Below are positions 32,086 through 42,247 of a stretch of DNA of 64,000 bases, in pieces. The number at the start of each line of letters is the position of its first letter. The stretch's first letter is position 1. The notes beneath the pieces were generated by a model, which was not told the origin of the DNA, made no database searches, and saw only the letters and a program-made list of their open reading frames with translations. The stretch is from Moniliophthora roreri. Taxonomy: Eukaryota; Basidiomycota; Agaricomycetes; Agaricales; Marasmiaceae. The stretch spans positions 682,001 through 746,000 of the forward strand of contig LATX02000180.1 in assembly GCA_001466705.2 (NCBI GenBank), read 5' to 3'. Position numbers and translations under genes: made by a program.

Positions 32086-34250
32086 ATGCCCCAGTCATCG
32101 GGAACCACTAACCCTATTCCTCCAGCCCAATTCTATGGGGCCCCAGCACCTAAACCACCAGCTCAAGCAACCCAGGATGCTCTCCGTATCCCTTCTCATC
32201 CTCTGCCGCCACGCGACGGGCCATCACCCGTGAGGTTTTCTGCCTCGGGTTTCAACCCTTATACGTCGATGCATTTCCTGCAAGATAAACGTGATCGTCA
32301 GATGGAGACGGAGTGCCGTGGAAAGTTCGTTGGACCTATGCCTCCAGCCAACTTCCTGAGCGAGTTCCTCAACGACAGCATGCTCAAGGAAGAAGTCAGA
32401 GACCCGTTCATATTCACAGAGGAGTCAAAAAAGTACTTTAAAAAGGCTCAGAAAAGCAATTCAGAGGTTGCAATGTATCCCCATCTGGTGAGTATCTGTA
32501 TATTCCTCTTCGTTCTATCCGCTGAAATGTCTTCTGCAGATTGACGGCCTGAAGGATTACTGTCCAGAACTGGACATCAAAGACACTCACANGTATCGAT
32601 TCGAGGTCGTTGACGAGGTGACCGGTGAAAAGACGTACTACCTTGGGAAAGCACCTTCATTTAAAGGCAACAAGTCGCTTACCGGTCGTTCTACTCGTGG
32701 CATTGTGGTATACGACCTCAAGAATCGGAAGGTTGCGTATCTCAAGGACACATGGAGAGTGTGCGGAACTGGGTACGACATCGATAAGGAGGGAGACACG
32801 TACCGGAAACTGAAGGCGGCCGGTGTTAGGAATGTGCCGACTGTTGTTGCCTTTGGTGATGTAGGGGATGAAATGTGGCATCGCACGCAGACGGACATTT
32901 TCGCTCGGAAGAGAGGCAGTTTTATTCGACAGCTGAGAGGACATAGACACTGTCGGTTGGTTTTTCGAGAAGTCGGACGGGACTTGACGTCATTTGAAAC
33001 TACTGGGGAGATTGTGGGAGCCATTGCTGACGCTGTAGAAGGTATGTGGCTCACTCGATGGTTGGTATTGCCTCTAATGTTATTCTAGCTCATCAGGACG
33101 CCTACGAGCTGGCTGGTATACTCCACCGTGATATCAGTGTCGGAAACATTTTGATCACTGACAACGGCGGTGGACTGCTCATTGATTGGGATCTCAGCAA
33201 GGAAGTACAGAAGATGGGGGTACCGCGTCAAGTGGAAAGAACAGTAAGCAAAGTTTTCTCCTTTTTATTGATCTCTTGCTCAATTACACGCAGGGAACAT
33301 GGCAATTCATGTCTGCAAAGCTATTGATGACTCCAACCCCAGACACTCATGAACTTGCGGATGACCTTGAATCGTTTTATCACGTTCTCACCTGGGTTAC
33401 CCTTCGCTATACTCCGCACGGGCTGGATGACGGGAAGCTCGTGGAACTCATATATCGTTACTTTGATGATTCGTGGTTTGATGCTGCGTCGGGAAAGACC
33501 CGTGGGGGCCAGCTAAAGCGTGCTTATCTCACCCAAAGAGAGATGCGAAACGCTGAGCTGCCTCAGGGAGAGCTGGCACAACTAATCGATGACCTTGCCA
33601 TATTATTACGAATCCGATACGAGGATTCGCCTTCGGCAGAGGAGATACAGGTGTTCGAAAGTCTCCAGGCTCAAGCGAAATTGTTATCCAAAGACGATGG
33701 AAAGTTGGACGGTTTCATGCAGTCTCTTTTCGAGCGAGACCCCGTTTGGCAATATAGGGAGAAGATGAAACTCCTTCAGACTTCACATTGGATTCGCAAT
33801 CGTTTCCGTCAATCTGCAGATCGTAGGCATGTCATGAAAGACACCTGGACTCGCGACCGTGACCTCGGTCCCCCGGGTACCACATCCATGCGAAGACCCA
33901 AAGAGTCCGAGGCATACACGAATCAACCCAAACAGCCACGCAAGTATGGCTTCAAGTCTCCCGAAGGTACCGAGGAGACCCCTTCCGCCGCCTTGGTTGA
34001 ACTACCCGACTCCAAACGGCCTAAACAACTACCTAACTTGTTGCCCGAGGACGACGAAGAGGCTACCTGGGCTCCAGATGCACCTGACATTATTGACGGC
34101 CAACTGGTATTCCCCAAGCTAGCAGGATACGAAGAGGACAAAATTTCAGACGATGAGGGGTATGATTCAGCATGGGCACACGAACTGGATGAAATTGAGT
34201 TGACTGCGGAGGTTGTCGACGAAGAGGATGAAACTGCAGAACCTCTGTGA
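32086..34250 (+). pseudogene. FunK1-type fungal protein kinase, copy 1, with internal gap at 32592
   Basis: Exons 32086-32487, 32540-33041, 33089-33243 and 33294-34250. After a Pro-rich N-terminus (MPQSSGTTNPIPPAQFYGAP) come FLSEFLNDSMLKEE, a catalytic loop ILHRDISVGNILI and a metal-site segment LLIDWDLSKEVQKM, then a WQFMSAKLLMTPT C-lobe part typical of FunK1. A single N at 32592 stands where copy 2 has about 540 bp that encode RAEVIVEVKIHPDDDP and neighbouring conserved sequence; exon 2 is therefore incomplete here. This is more likely an assembly gap than a biological deletion. The C-terminal tail is acidic. FunK1 kinases are expanded in multicellular fungi, and their substrates are mostly unknown. 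Confidence 0.8.
32592..32592. other. Single N replacing about 540 bp present in FunK1 copy 2
   Basis: The sequence before N matches 48330 and the sequence after it matches about 48869 of the second copy. Probable collapsed gap. Confidence 0.8.
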
Positions 34251-34752
34251 CGTGGTAGAGGATGTTCAAGCTGGTACTTGCAACTGCTTTTCTTTGCTGC
34301 TTTAATGCTTTCACGCACACATATGGCTGGATATGTATAGGATCTCTGGTATTTGGTATAGCACACTGTACACTAGGACAATACTAACTTAAGTGGTCAT
34401 GATATTGCACTGGTCTGATTGATACACCCCCGTATACCAGTTTGTTCACCTCTCGATGAGAATTTTCCACGAAGAATCTGAGCAATCGAAATAGTAGCTC
34501 CCAAGGGCAGTCGAAAGGCTCATGTAAATACCTCAATTCACGAAGGGAAGATTGGACTTGCTGACATGCGATATCGGATCGGTGACTCTACACCACCACC
34601 GTGACGAAGGCTTCCTCCGGCTCTTCTTTCAGTCAGCATCTACAGTGTTTGAATTGGCTCGTTCTCAAACCAATATTCATAACAGACGATGGCGGTCTCT
34701 ACGCGCTCCCTTAGCACTAGCAAGGGCGTTCCGATACAGTCGCGCTGTCACG
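34009..34752 (+). repeat. First unit of a 744-bp direct repeat ending at an N
   Basis: Covers the FunK1 C-terminal tail and 3' flank. It is repeated at 34754-35497 immediately after the N at 34753. Confidence 0.85.
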
Positions 34753-34753
34753 N
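34753..34753. other. Single N separating two 744-bp repeat units
   Basis: The units end and begin exactly at this base. Probable contig join. Confidence 0.8.
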
Positions 34754-35497
34754 ACTCCAAACGGCCCAAACAACTACCTAACTTGTCGCCCGAGGACGAC
34801 GAAGAGGCTACCTGGGCTCCAGATGCACCTGACATTATTGACGGTCAACTGGTATTCCCCAAGCTAGCAGGATACGAAGAGGACAAGATTTCGGACGATG
34901 AGGGGTATGATTCAGCATGGGCACACGAACTGGATGAAATTGAGTTGACTGCGGAGGTTGTCGACGAAGAGGATGAAACTGCAGAACCTCTGTGACGTGG
35001 TAGAGGATGTTCAAGCTGGTACTTGCAACTGCTTTTCTTTGCTGCTTTAATGCTTTCACGCACACATATGGCTGGATATGTATAGGATCTCTGGTATTTG
35101 GTATAGCACACTGTACACTAGGACAATACTAACTTAAGTGGTCATGATATTGCACTGGTCTGATTGATACACCCCCGTATACCAGTTTGTTCACCTCTCG
35201 ATGAGAATTTTCCACGAAGAATCTGAGCAATCGAAATAGTAGCTCCCAAGGGCAGTCGAAAGGCTCATGTAAATACCTCAATTCACGAAGGGAAGATTGG
35301 ACTTGCTGACATGCGATATCGGATCGGTGACTCTACACCACCACCGTGACGAAAGCTTCCTCCGGCTCTTCTTTCAGTCAGCATCTACAGTGTTTGAATT
35401 GGCTCGTTCTCAAACCAATATTCATAACAGACGATGGCGGTCTCTACGCGCTCCCTTAGCACTAGCAAGGGCGTTCCGATACAGTCGCGCTGTCACG
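34754..35497 (+). repeat. Second unit of the 744-bp repeat, with FunK1 tail fragment (to 34995)
   Basis: Encodes only the last 80 or so residues of FunK1 (SKRPKQLPNLSPEDDEEATW onward) to a stop at 34995. At several positions (for example LSPED rather than LLPED) it agrees with the copy at 47-50 kb. Yet it keeps a 3' flank block around 35055-35085 which that copy lacks. This mixture suggests another allele or a third copy. Confidence 0.8.
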
Positions 35498-35811
35498 GGG
35501 CAGCTGTTGAGCTTCACGATAGAAGGATAAGGTCAGCACGCTATACAACTGTGATAACATTTAGCAGCCCAATCAACTTTTTTTGCGTTAGTCGGCATAA
35601 CACTGCAATGATTGCAGTCCATACACATCTGTTTCGCCCCTCAAGTTTCAAGGTGCACATAAAACAGGAGTTCTGCTAAATTGAGCAAGACAAAGATAGT
35701 TGAGAATGCATACGAGAGTGACATGCAATATCACAGACGTTCATAAAGATCATGTTCCATCCGTCCAGGCAGTAGATTGTTTACAATTATCCAGGAACGA
35801 ATTAGAGTTCC
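35498..35811. other. No feature seen
   Basis: Mixed sequence between the repeat unit and the dioxygenase relic. No supported feature. Confidence 0.3.
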
Positions 35812-35948
35812 CCTCGTTCCTTCTCCCTCAAAATCCTTCCCTGATTCCACATCAAGTCCCCTTCAAAGTAACAACCCTGCAACCATCAATTGACTACACC
35901 ATCCACCTTGGGCTCACCTGGTTTATCCTGGAACGCCGTTCAAGCATG

Positions 35949-36586
35949 CATCAGCAAAATGGACACCTAAATATATTGGAATAAAATGAGTGAAATACGT
36001 TATAATGGCCAAAATACATTATAATCATTATGGTGTATTTTAATGTAATATAATTGTTGTTCCTTTATTTTAATGGATTAAAATGAAGCAAAATGGTTAT
36101 AATGTATTCTGGCTATTATAATGCATCGGCCCCACCTGGGGGTCGGGACAAAAAAAAAAACTAATATTTATTTGTTGCAACCCCCATGAGTCGAACCCTC
36201 AACCTCAAGGTGGATTAGTCAGCAATCCTTAGCTGACGCGGGGTGCTCAAGACCACTGCACTACAGTGCCATATACTCACCACCACACATAGTGCAATAT
36301 ATCCCCTTACTCAAAAGACCTATCTCCACCCCCTTGCTGTTTCTATTGACGAAATCCCCAACCAAAAGCTTCCCTTCACTTTATAGAGTCCTCTTCCTGT
36401 CCTCTGGAAGGCATAAAAATGCACTGTTTTGATTGCCTCTGTTTATTGTATTTTAATGGATTATAATAACACCAGTCTCATTTTAATGCATTGTAATAGC
36501 ATTGCTTGATTTTAATCTATTGCAATGGACTAAAATCAGCAAAATACATTATAATTTATTATATTTAGGTGTCTATTTTGCTGATG
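35949..36586. mobile_element. 638-bp AT-rich TIR element inserted in the dioxygenase relic
   Basis: The left end CATCAGCAAAATGGACACC and the right end, read in reverse complement, CATCAGCAAAATAGACACC match over about 26 bp with one difference. The interior is full of TTTTAATG and ATTATAATG motifs and contains a tRNA-like segment. The gene reading frame on either side joins at the conserved RVLH/GR site. That proves insertion after the gene existed. A GCA or TGCA duplication is possible but ambiguous with the terminal repeat. No transposase ORF, so non-autonomous. Confidence 0.75.
36184..36270 (-). repeat. tRNA-like segment (SINE-type Pol III promoter) inside the TIR element
   Basis: On the minus strand it starts GGCACTGTAGTGCAGTGGTC, matching a tRNA A box (TAGTGCAGTGG), and has a B box GGTTCGACTC about 55 bases on. 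An inverted GTCAGC...GCTGAC pair around TAAGGATT resembles an anticodon arm (Leu AAG-like), followed by a possible long variable arm. The expected 3' acceptor strand is missing, so it is not a working tRNA. A run of ten T residues follows about 25 bases later, a Pol III terminator. Confidence 0.6.
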
Positions 36587-36759
36587 TGCAACACCCTGCG
36601 GTTATCAAAGATCACTGCATTACCTTCTTGAAGGGTATACTTGTCGGCATAGCCAGGTGCGTTCAAGACCTCGTCAAACTGCTTCAATGCTCGATAGAAC
36701 TCGGGTGGTGTCACAAGTAACAACTGTCACAAAAAAACTGAAAACATGGCACTGAAATA

Positions 36760-37040
36760 TCACCTCCTGCTAATATGTCAAACCTAGAAAAGACCCACTT
36801 TTACTTATTTTACACTACTTTTGAATTGGAACACTTTAATATGACACAAGATAACAGGTAATAAGGACTAGAGTGAGCCCAGTCTGCTAGTCATTGCCTT
36901 AGAGAAGCTATAGTACCTTGGAAAGTATGAAGAGCTATATGATATGCTATACAGAGGTGTCAAAGCTGTACTTTCTGACTTATCTATGTATCAGATCCAA
37001 AACAGATTACTCCCAAAACCTGTAGGGAACCTACACCTGC
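36760..37040. repeat. Dispersed repeat, inverted copy at about 62985-63290
   Basis: Shares long near-identical blocks, read in reverse complement, with the right end of the window, for example around GGTGTCAAAGCTGTACTTTC versus its complement near 63080. Confidence 0.75.
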
Positions 37041-37347
37041 AAAAAGTATGTACCATCATAATGGTGTTGCAACAGAATTATGAGGGCTGCAACATACTGT
37101 AATAAATTTAGCTAGATTTTAAGTGTATTATAGCCTAGTTATAATATATTGAAATACTTTAACTGCCTTACAACTCCCTTATGACCACATTACAACTGCC
37201 TGGAAGGATTATTTAACCTTATAGCCACATTACAACCATACTACAACCCATGGGGAATCATTACTGCAAGTTACAGTTCCAGTACATGCATGTTAAGACA
37301 CAATCACAAATATAAATGTAATTCTCAGAGTAAAATCCTGCTCAACA
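37041..37347. other. AT-rich spacer, nothing recognised
   Basis: No ORF or repeat recognised by eye. Confidence 0.3.
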
Positions 37348-39455
37348 TGATAACACACCAAGTTCAGCACTGTTCCCACTGATTCCAAAGCCTGTCTGCA
37401 TACTGTGAAGCCAGTGTAGGTAGAACATGATGATGTCATGTTTGGGAGATGGTGGTCAAGAGAGCACCAAGAGGCTTTCTGACTCTCTGACAAGGGGTTC
37501 TCATCTTATCACAACACATGAGGCAACTACCTCAACTTCACAGCAGTCAAAGTGCCACGGCATTGGTGAATTCCCACACCTAACCCTTTGCCCAAACCAC
37601 CACCATTGACGAATGACATTGATGACAGCTCCCCCGTTTCCTCTCCATCAAGCTCAAAAATCACCAGTTCCAGTCTCAGCAAGGTCAACTACAATATTCA
37701 ACACCAATAACAGGCTCATTCAAGGTATAAAGGTATGTCAAATTGAAAATGGCTCCAATACCATTGCTGGTCCTACTAGCTCACTAACACAGATTTTACC
37801 CTTATAGATGTTCTCTTTGACTGCTGATCTCGACCCCATATCATTCTAGAAGTGTTTAGTAGGCTATAATGGAGAGAGACACATTGTCAGGTACATGTCG
37901 TCCGCCAACGACCAAGAGACAACATGCCTTTGTACATCTCATCAGACCTGGGGCTATGCACACACCGACCTTTGACCAATACCACCACCACCACTACCAC
38001 CACCACTACCACCACTATCTCGAGTTGCATGCTCCTTGGATTTATTATCAAGTCTGTGCTGCTGGACAAGCCAAGTGAATGCTCAAGCCTTATGTTGGGT
38101 CTATTGTGTGTTGAGAGAGGTGTCATAGAGGGTAAGTTAGAATGTGAACATGAACACAATCACCCAAATCCAAATTGCCAGAGTCATCTTTACCACTTAC
38201 GCATTGTTTGGCTTCTCTTAACTCACCATATGGAGATGAATCAGTAACAAGGTATAGTTGATTCTTCATCTCACAGCTAGTCTAGGTATATTGAATCCAT
38301 CATTTACAGGGCGACACTCTCAAGATCAATGTCATCAACCACTTGAATGATCCTACCATGTTGCAGTCGACCAGTATCATAAGCTGAAAATGCATTCTTG
38401 ATGTACATGAAGCTGATCACTTGCATCAGCATTGGCATGGCTTCTTGCACAGGGAGACTAACTGGGCTGATGGAGGAGCCTTTGTCAATCAATGCCCCAT
38501 TGCTAAAGGGAACAGCCTCCTTTATGAGTTCCCCATTCATGATCAAACCGGTACATTCTGGTATCACTCTCACCTATGTGAGTACCTGAAAATGGGCATC
38601 GAGAACTCGATCTGACCACACTATTTAGCCACTCAGTACTGTGATAGTTTGCGTGGCACCCTAGTGATTTATGACTCAAATAATCTGTACATGAATATGT
38701 ACAATGTAGATGACAGTATGGCATTGTGTGTCATTAACATGTCGACAACTGACTAACCCATTCCCAGAGTCTACTGTGATTACTTTGGCCAATTGGTATC
38801 ATGCCAAAGCAAAGACTGGTCTCTCTGTGAGTCACTATTCCTATACTTGTCCAGATTGTACAACTGATGAATCTCTTAGTAAACCTGACTCCACCTTGAT
38901 CAATGGGCTTGGACGGTGAGTCTCTTACATAATCTAGGCAAGCTGAATTGTTGAAGGACGCAACAGTCAGATTTAGGAAGAATGGTCATACAGAGCTTAT
39001 GGTCATCCAAGTTGAGCAGGGAAAGCAGTATGTCCCTCTGATTAGTGTTTCTTCACTTTGGCTCAGGTTCAGATATCACATGTGTGTCATTAATGTTGCT
39101 TGCCAGCCTGACTACCATCTCTGGATCAATAGACACAGGATGTCAGTACAGGTCATGCAGTATCACTTCCCTTATGTCACTGAATTGTCGCTACAGGACT
39201 GTCATTGAGGCTGACTCCATCCTCCCATCAGCTGGTAGAAACTGAATTGTTCCATATCTTTGCTGGTAAGTTCCATCTTTCCAGATTTCCAGTCACAGAC
39301 TGATCAATCTTTTTGTGTTGTAGGACAGTGTTATTCGTATATTGTATGCCAATACAACCTTCTGCATCTATAGGTTCGTCGAGATGTTGTCAACTCTGGA
39401 AAGAGCAGTGGTAGTTTTCATCCATTTGGAGTAAGTATATGTATAGTGTTTTGTG
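37348..39455 (+). pseudogene. Laccase (multicopper oxidase) relic, first copy of a 2.1-kb repeat
   Basis: Recognisable laccase blocks in order are GDTLKINVINHLNDPTMLQS (about 38310), [16 protein letters not shown] (copper site 1, about 38430), [12 protein letters not shown] and [14 protein letters not shown] (copper site 2), STVITLANWYHAKAK (about 38770), DSTLINGLGR, RFRVINVACQPDYHL-like text, TVIEADSILP, AGQCYSYIV and RRDVVNSGKSSGSFHPFG near 39400. Blocks lie in different frames and are separated by stops and short inserted pieces, and nothing matches the C-terminal cupredoxin domain with the T1 site. Functional laccases are secreted phenol oxidases; this one is decayed. The whole 2108-bp segment recurs at 39457-41564. 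Confidence 0.8.
37981..38017 (+). repeat. ACC/ACT microsatellite in the laccase relic (repeated near 40090)
   Basis: Tract of CCA/CTA triplets. It produces artificial poly-Thr, poly-His and poly-Val readings in three frames. Confidence 0.8.
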
Positions 39456-39456
39456 N
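39456..39456. other. Single N between the two laccase-relic copies
   Basis: The first copy ends and the second begins directly at this base. Probable contig join. Confidence 0.8.
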
Positions 39457-41564
39457 TGATAACACACCAAGTTCAGCACTGTTCCCCCTGATTCCAAAGC
39501 CTGTCTGCATACTGTGAAGCCAGTGTAGGTAGAACATGATGATGTCATGTTTGGGAGATGGTGGTCAAGAGAGCACCAAGAGGCTTTCTGACTCTCTGAC
39601 AAGGGGTTCTCATCTTATCACAACACATGAGGCAACTACCTCAACTTCACAGCAGTCAAAGTGCCACGGCATTGGTGAATTCCCACACCTAACCCTTTGC
39701 CCAAACCACCACCATTGACGAATGACATTGATGACAGCTCCCCCGTTTCCTCTCCATCAAGCTCAAAAATCACCAGTTCCAGTCTCAGCAAGGTCAACTA
39801 CAATATTCAACACCAATAACAGGCTCATTCAAGGTATAAAGGTATGTCAAATTGAAAATGGCTCCAATACCATTGCTGGTCCTACTAGCTCACTAACACA
39901 GATTTTACCCTTATAGATGTTCTCTTTGACTGCTGATCTCGACCCCATATCATTCTAGAAGTGTTTAGTAGGCTATAATGGAGAGAGACACATTGTCAGG
40001 TACATGTCGTCCGCCAACGACCAAGAGACAACATGCCTTTGTACATCTCATCAGACCTGGGGCTATGCACACACCGACCTTTGACCAATACCACCACCAC
40101 CACTACCACCACCACTACCACCACTATCTCGAGTTGCATGCTCCTTGGATTTATTATCAAGTCTGTGCTGCTGGACAAGCCAAGTGAATGCTCAAGCCTT
40201 ATGTTGGGTCTATTGTGTGTTGAGAGAGGTGTCATAGAGGGTAAGTTAGAATGTGAACATGAACACAATCACCCAAATCCAAATTGCCAGAGTCATCTTT
40301 ACCACTTACGCATTGTTTGGCTTCTCTTAACTCACCATATGGAGATGAATCAGTAACAAGGTATAGTTGATTCTTCATCTCACAGCTAGTCTAGGTATAT
40401 TGAATCCATCATTTACAGGGCGACACTCTCAAGATCAATGTCATCAACCACTTGAATGATCCTACCATGTTGCAGTCGACCAGTATCATAAGCTGAAAAT
40501 GCATTCTTGATGTACATGAAGCTGATCACTTGCATCAGCATTGGCATGGCTTCTTGCACAGGGAGACTAACTGGGCTGATGGAGGAGCCTTTGTCAATCA
40601 ATGCCCCATTGCTAAAGGGAACAGCCTCCTTTATGAGTTCCCCATTCATGATCAAACCGGTACATTCTGGTATCACTCTCACCTATGTGAGTACCTGAAA
40701 ATGGGCATCGAGAACTCGATCTGACCACACTATTTAGCCACTCAGTACTGTGATAGTTTGCGTGGCACCCTAGTGATTTATGACTCAAATAATCTGTACA
40801 TGAATATGTACAATGTAGATGACAGTATGGCATTGTGTGTCATTAACATGTCGACAACTGACTAACCCATTCCCAGAGTCTACTGTGATTACTTTGGCCA
40901 ATTGGTATCATGCCAAAGCAAAGACTGGTCTCTCTGTGAGTCACTATTCCTATACTTGTCCAGATTGTACAACTGATGAATCTCTTAGTAAACCTGACTC
41001 CACCTTGATCAATGGGCTTGGACGGTGAGTCTCTTACATAATCTAGGCAAGCTGAATTGTTGAAGGACGCAACAGTCAGATTTAGGAAGAATGGTCATAC
41101 AGAGCTTATGGTCATCCAAGTTGAGCAGGGAAAGCAGTATGTCCCTCTGATTAGTGTTTCTTCACTTTGGCTCAGGTTCAGATATCACATGTGTGTCATT
41201 AATGTTGCTTGCCAGCCTGACTACCATCTCTGGATCAATAGACACAGGATGTCAGTACAGGTCATGCAGTATCACTTCCCTTATGTCACTGAATTGTCGC
41301 TACAGGACTGTCATTGAGGCTGACTCCATCCTCCCATCAGCTGGTAGAAACTGAATTGTTCCATATCTTTGCTGGTAAGTTCCATCTTTCCAGATTTCCA
41401 GTCACAGACTGATCAATCTTTTTGTGTTGTAGGACAGTGTTATTCGTATATTGTATGCCAATACAACCTTCTGCATCTATAGGTTCGTCGAGATGTTGTC
41501 AACTCTGGAAAGAGCAGTGGTAGTTTTCATCCATTTGGAGTAAGTATATGTATAGTGTTTTGTG
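39457..41564 (+). pseudogene. Laccase relic, second copy (near-identical to the first)
   Basis: Same blocks in the same broken frames at an offset of 2109 bases. The first few dozen bases differ at one position only (CCCACT versus CCCCCT). Such agreement in both coding and non-coding parts argues for one locus represented twice, either as overlapping contigs or two haplotypes. The sequence after this copy (41565 onward) runs on naturally, whereas the first copy stops at an N. Confidence 0.8.
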
Positions 41565-41689
41565 TATGTTCCTACTATTATGTGTATTGTAGCGCAGTTC
41601 AATATAGATAATTTTACATTTATATTTATGTGTGCTATATGTGTGAGTGATTCTGATAAGGATTTAGTACCTATTTGCTGTCCAGTAGG

Positions 41690-42144
41690 TGTGGTGCTGC
41701 AATGACTCTAACTACAGTGGGTAAGACCCTCTGCACTCAAGTTAGGAAAGGAGTAAGAGATAGGGTGATCTGGCGTGGACTCTAGGTCAACACGACATTG
41801 AACTCAACAGACACAAAGTCAATGTCTAGCCCAAATGACCAAGTTAGCTTAACTACTGAGAGATATGTACAAGAAATACTTGCCTAGCCTAAATGACCAA
41901 GAGGTCAAGATGGGAAACTAGGCTACAAGTGTCAGGTGTAAATACAATGAGTCTGTCTCAGTGAGAATAACTGATGGAAATGGAATAATGATCTGGAATG
42001 AGATCCGGGTTGAATGGAATGTTCTATAGAAGAGTGGCTGTGATGGTATAAATAAGGTAAGTAATCAGATAAATAGATAAAAGATAAAAGATAAGATAAT
42101 GGGACTTAGAAGAAAAGAGAAAGGAAAAGTTGCACTCCATCACA
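41690..42144 (-). repeat. LTR of family 2 (minus copy), 455 bp
   Basis: Bounded by TG and CA, with the polypurine stretch AGGAAGGGGGTAA next to it on the minus strand. It corresponds to the LTRs at 57185-57518 and 62537-62934. It contains a CTAGCCCAAATGACCAAG block found twice. Confidence 0.85.
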
Positions 42145-42247
42145 TTACCCCCTTCCTAGAGTCTATCGTCTGCGATAGACCTAGGCCTACTCTCTTCCCC
42201 TCCTCCCATGCAAGGTCTGTTGTTGTCTCGGTGAAGTTCTTAAGTTC

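Larger units (their letters stand above)
35812..36714 (-). pseudogene. Gamma-butyrobetaine/trimethyllysine dioxygenase-like C-terminal fragment, split by a TIR element
   Basis: From 36714 the minus strand reads VTPPEFYRALKQFDEVLNAP and YTLQEGNAVIFDNRRVLH. This is the conserved end of TauD/TfdA-type gamma-butyrobetaine dioxygenases, in which RRVLHGR includes the distal iron-binding His and the 2-oxoglutarate-binding Arg. Reading resumes across the inserted element at 35948 with HA*TAFQDKPGEPK and then WLQGCYFEGDLMWNQGRILR, the matching C-terminus. It carries at least two stops before the end near 35812; HGR has become H-A-stop. Only the last third of such a protein is present. Intact enzymes act in carnitine synthesis; this copy is dead. 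Confidence 0.7.

Noticed and set aside
32086..33100. Long minus-strand open frames opposite the FunK1 genes (for example 32638-33054 and 48912-49328)
   Set aside because: They are antisense shadows of conserved kinase exons, identical in both copies only because the sense strand is.
36184..36270. A functional tRNA-Leu gene
   Set aside because: A and B boxes are present but the 5' strand GGCACTG has no pairing partner at the 3' end, so it is tRNA-derived only.
37888..38160. Open frames with poly-Val, poly-His and poly-Thr at 37.9-38.2 kb (and 40.0-40.3 kb)
   Set aside because: They are six-frame readings of an ACC/ACT microsatellite in a laccase relic, not genes.
37348..41564. A true tandem laccase gene cluster
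   Set aside because: Both copies are broken in the same places and separated by a lone N, so they are pseudogenes and probably one locus.
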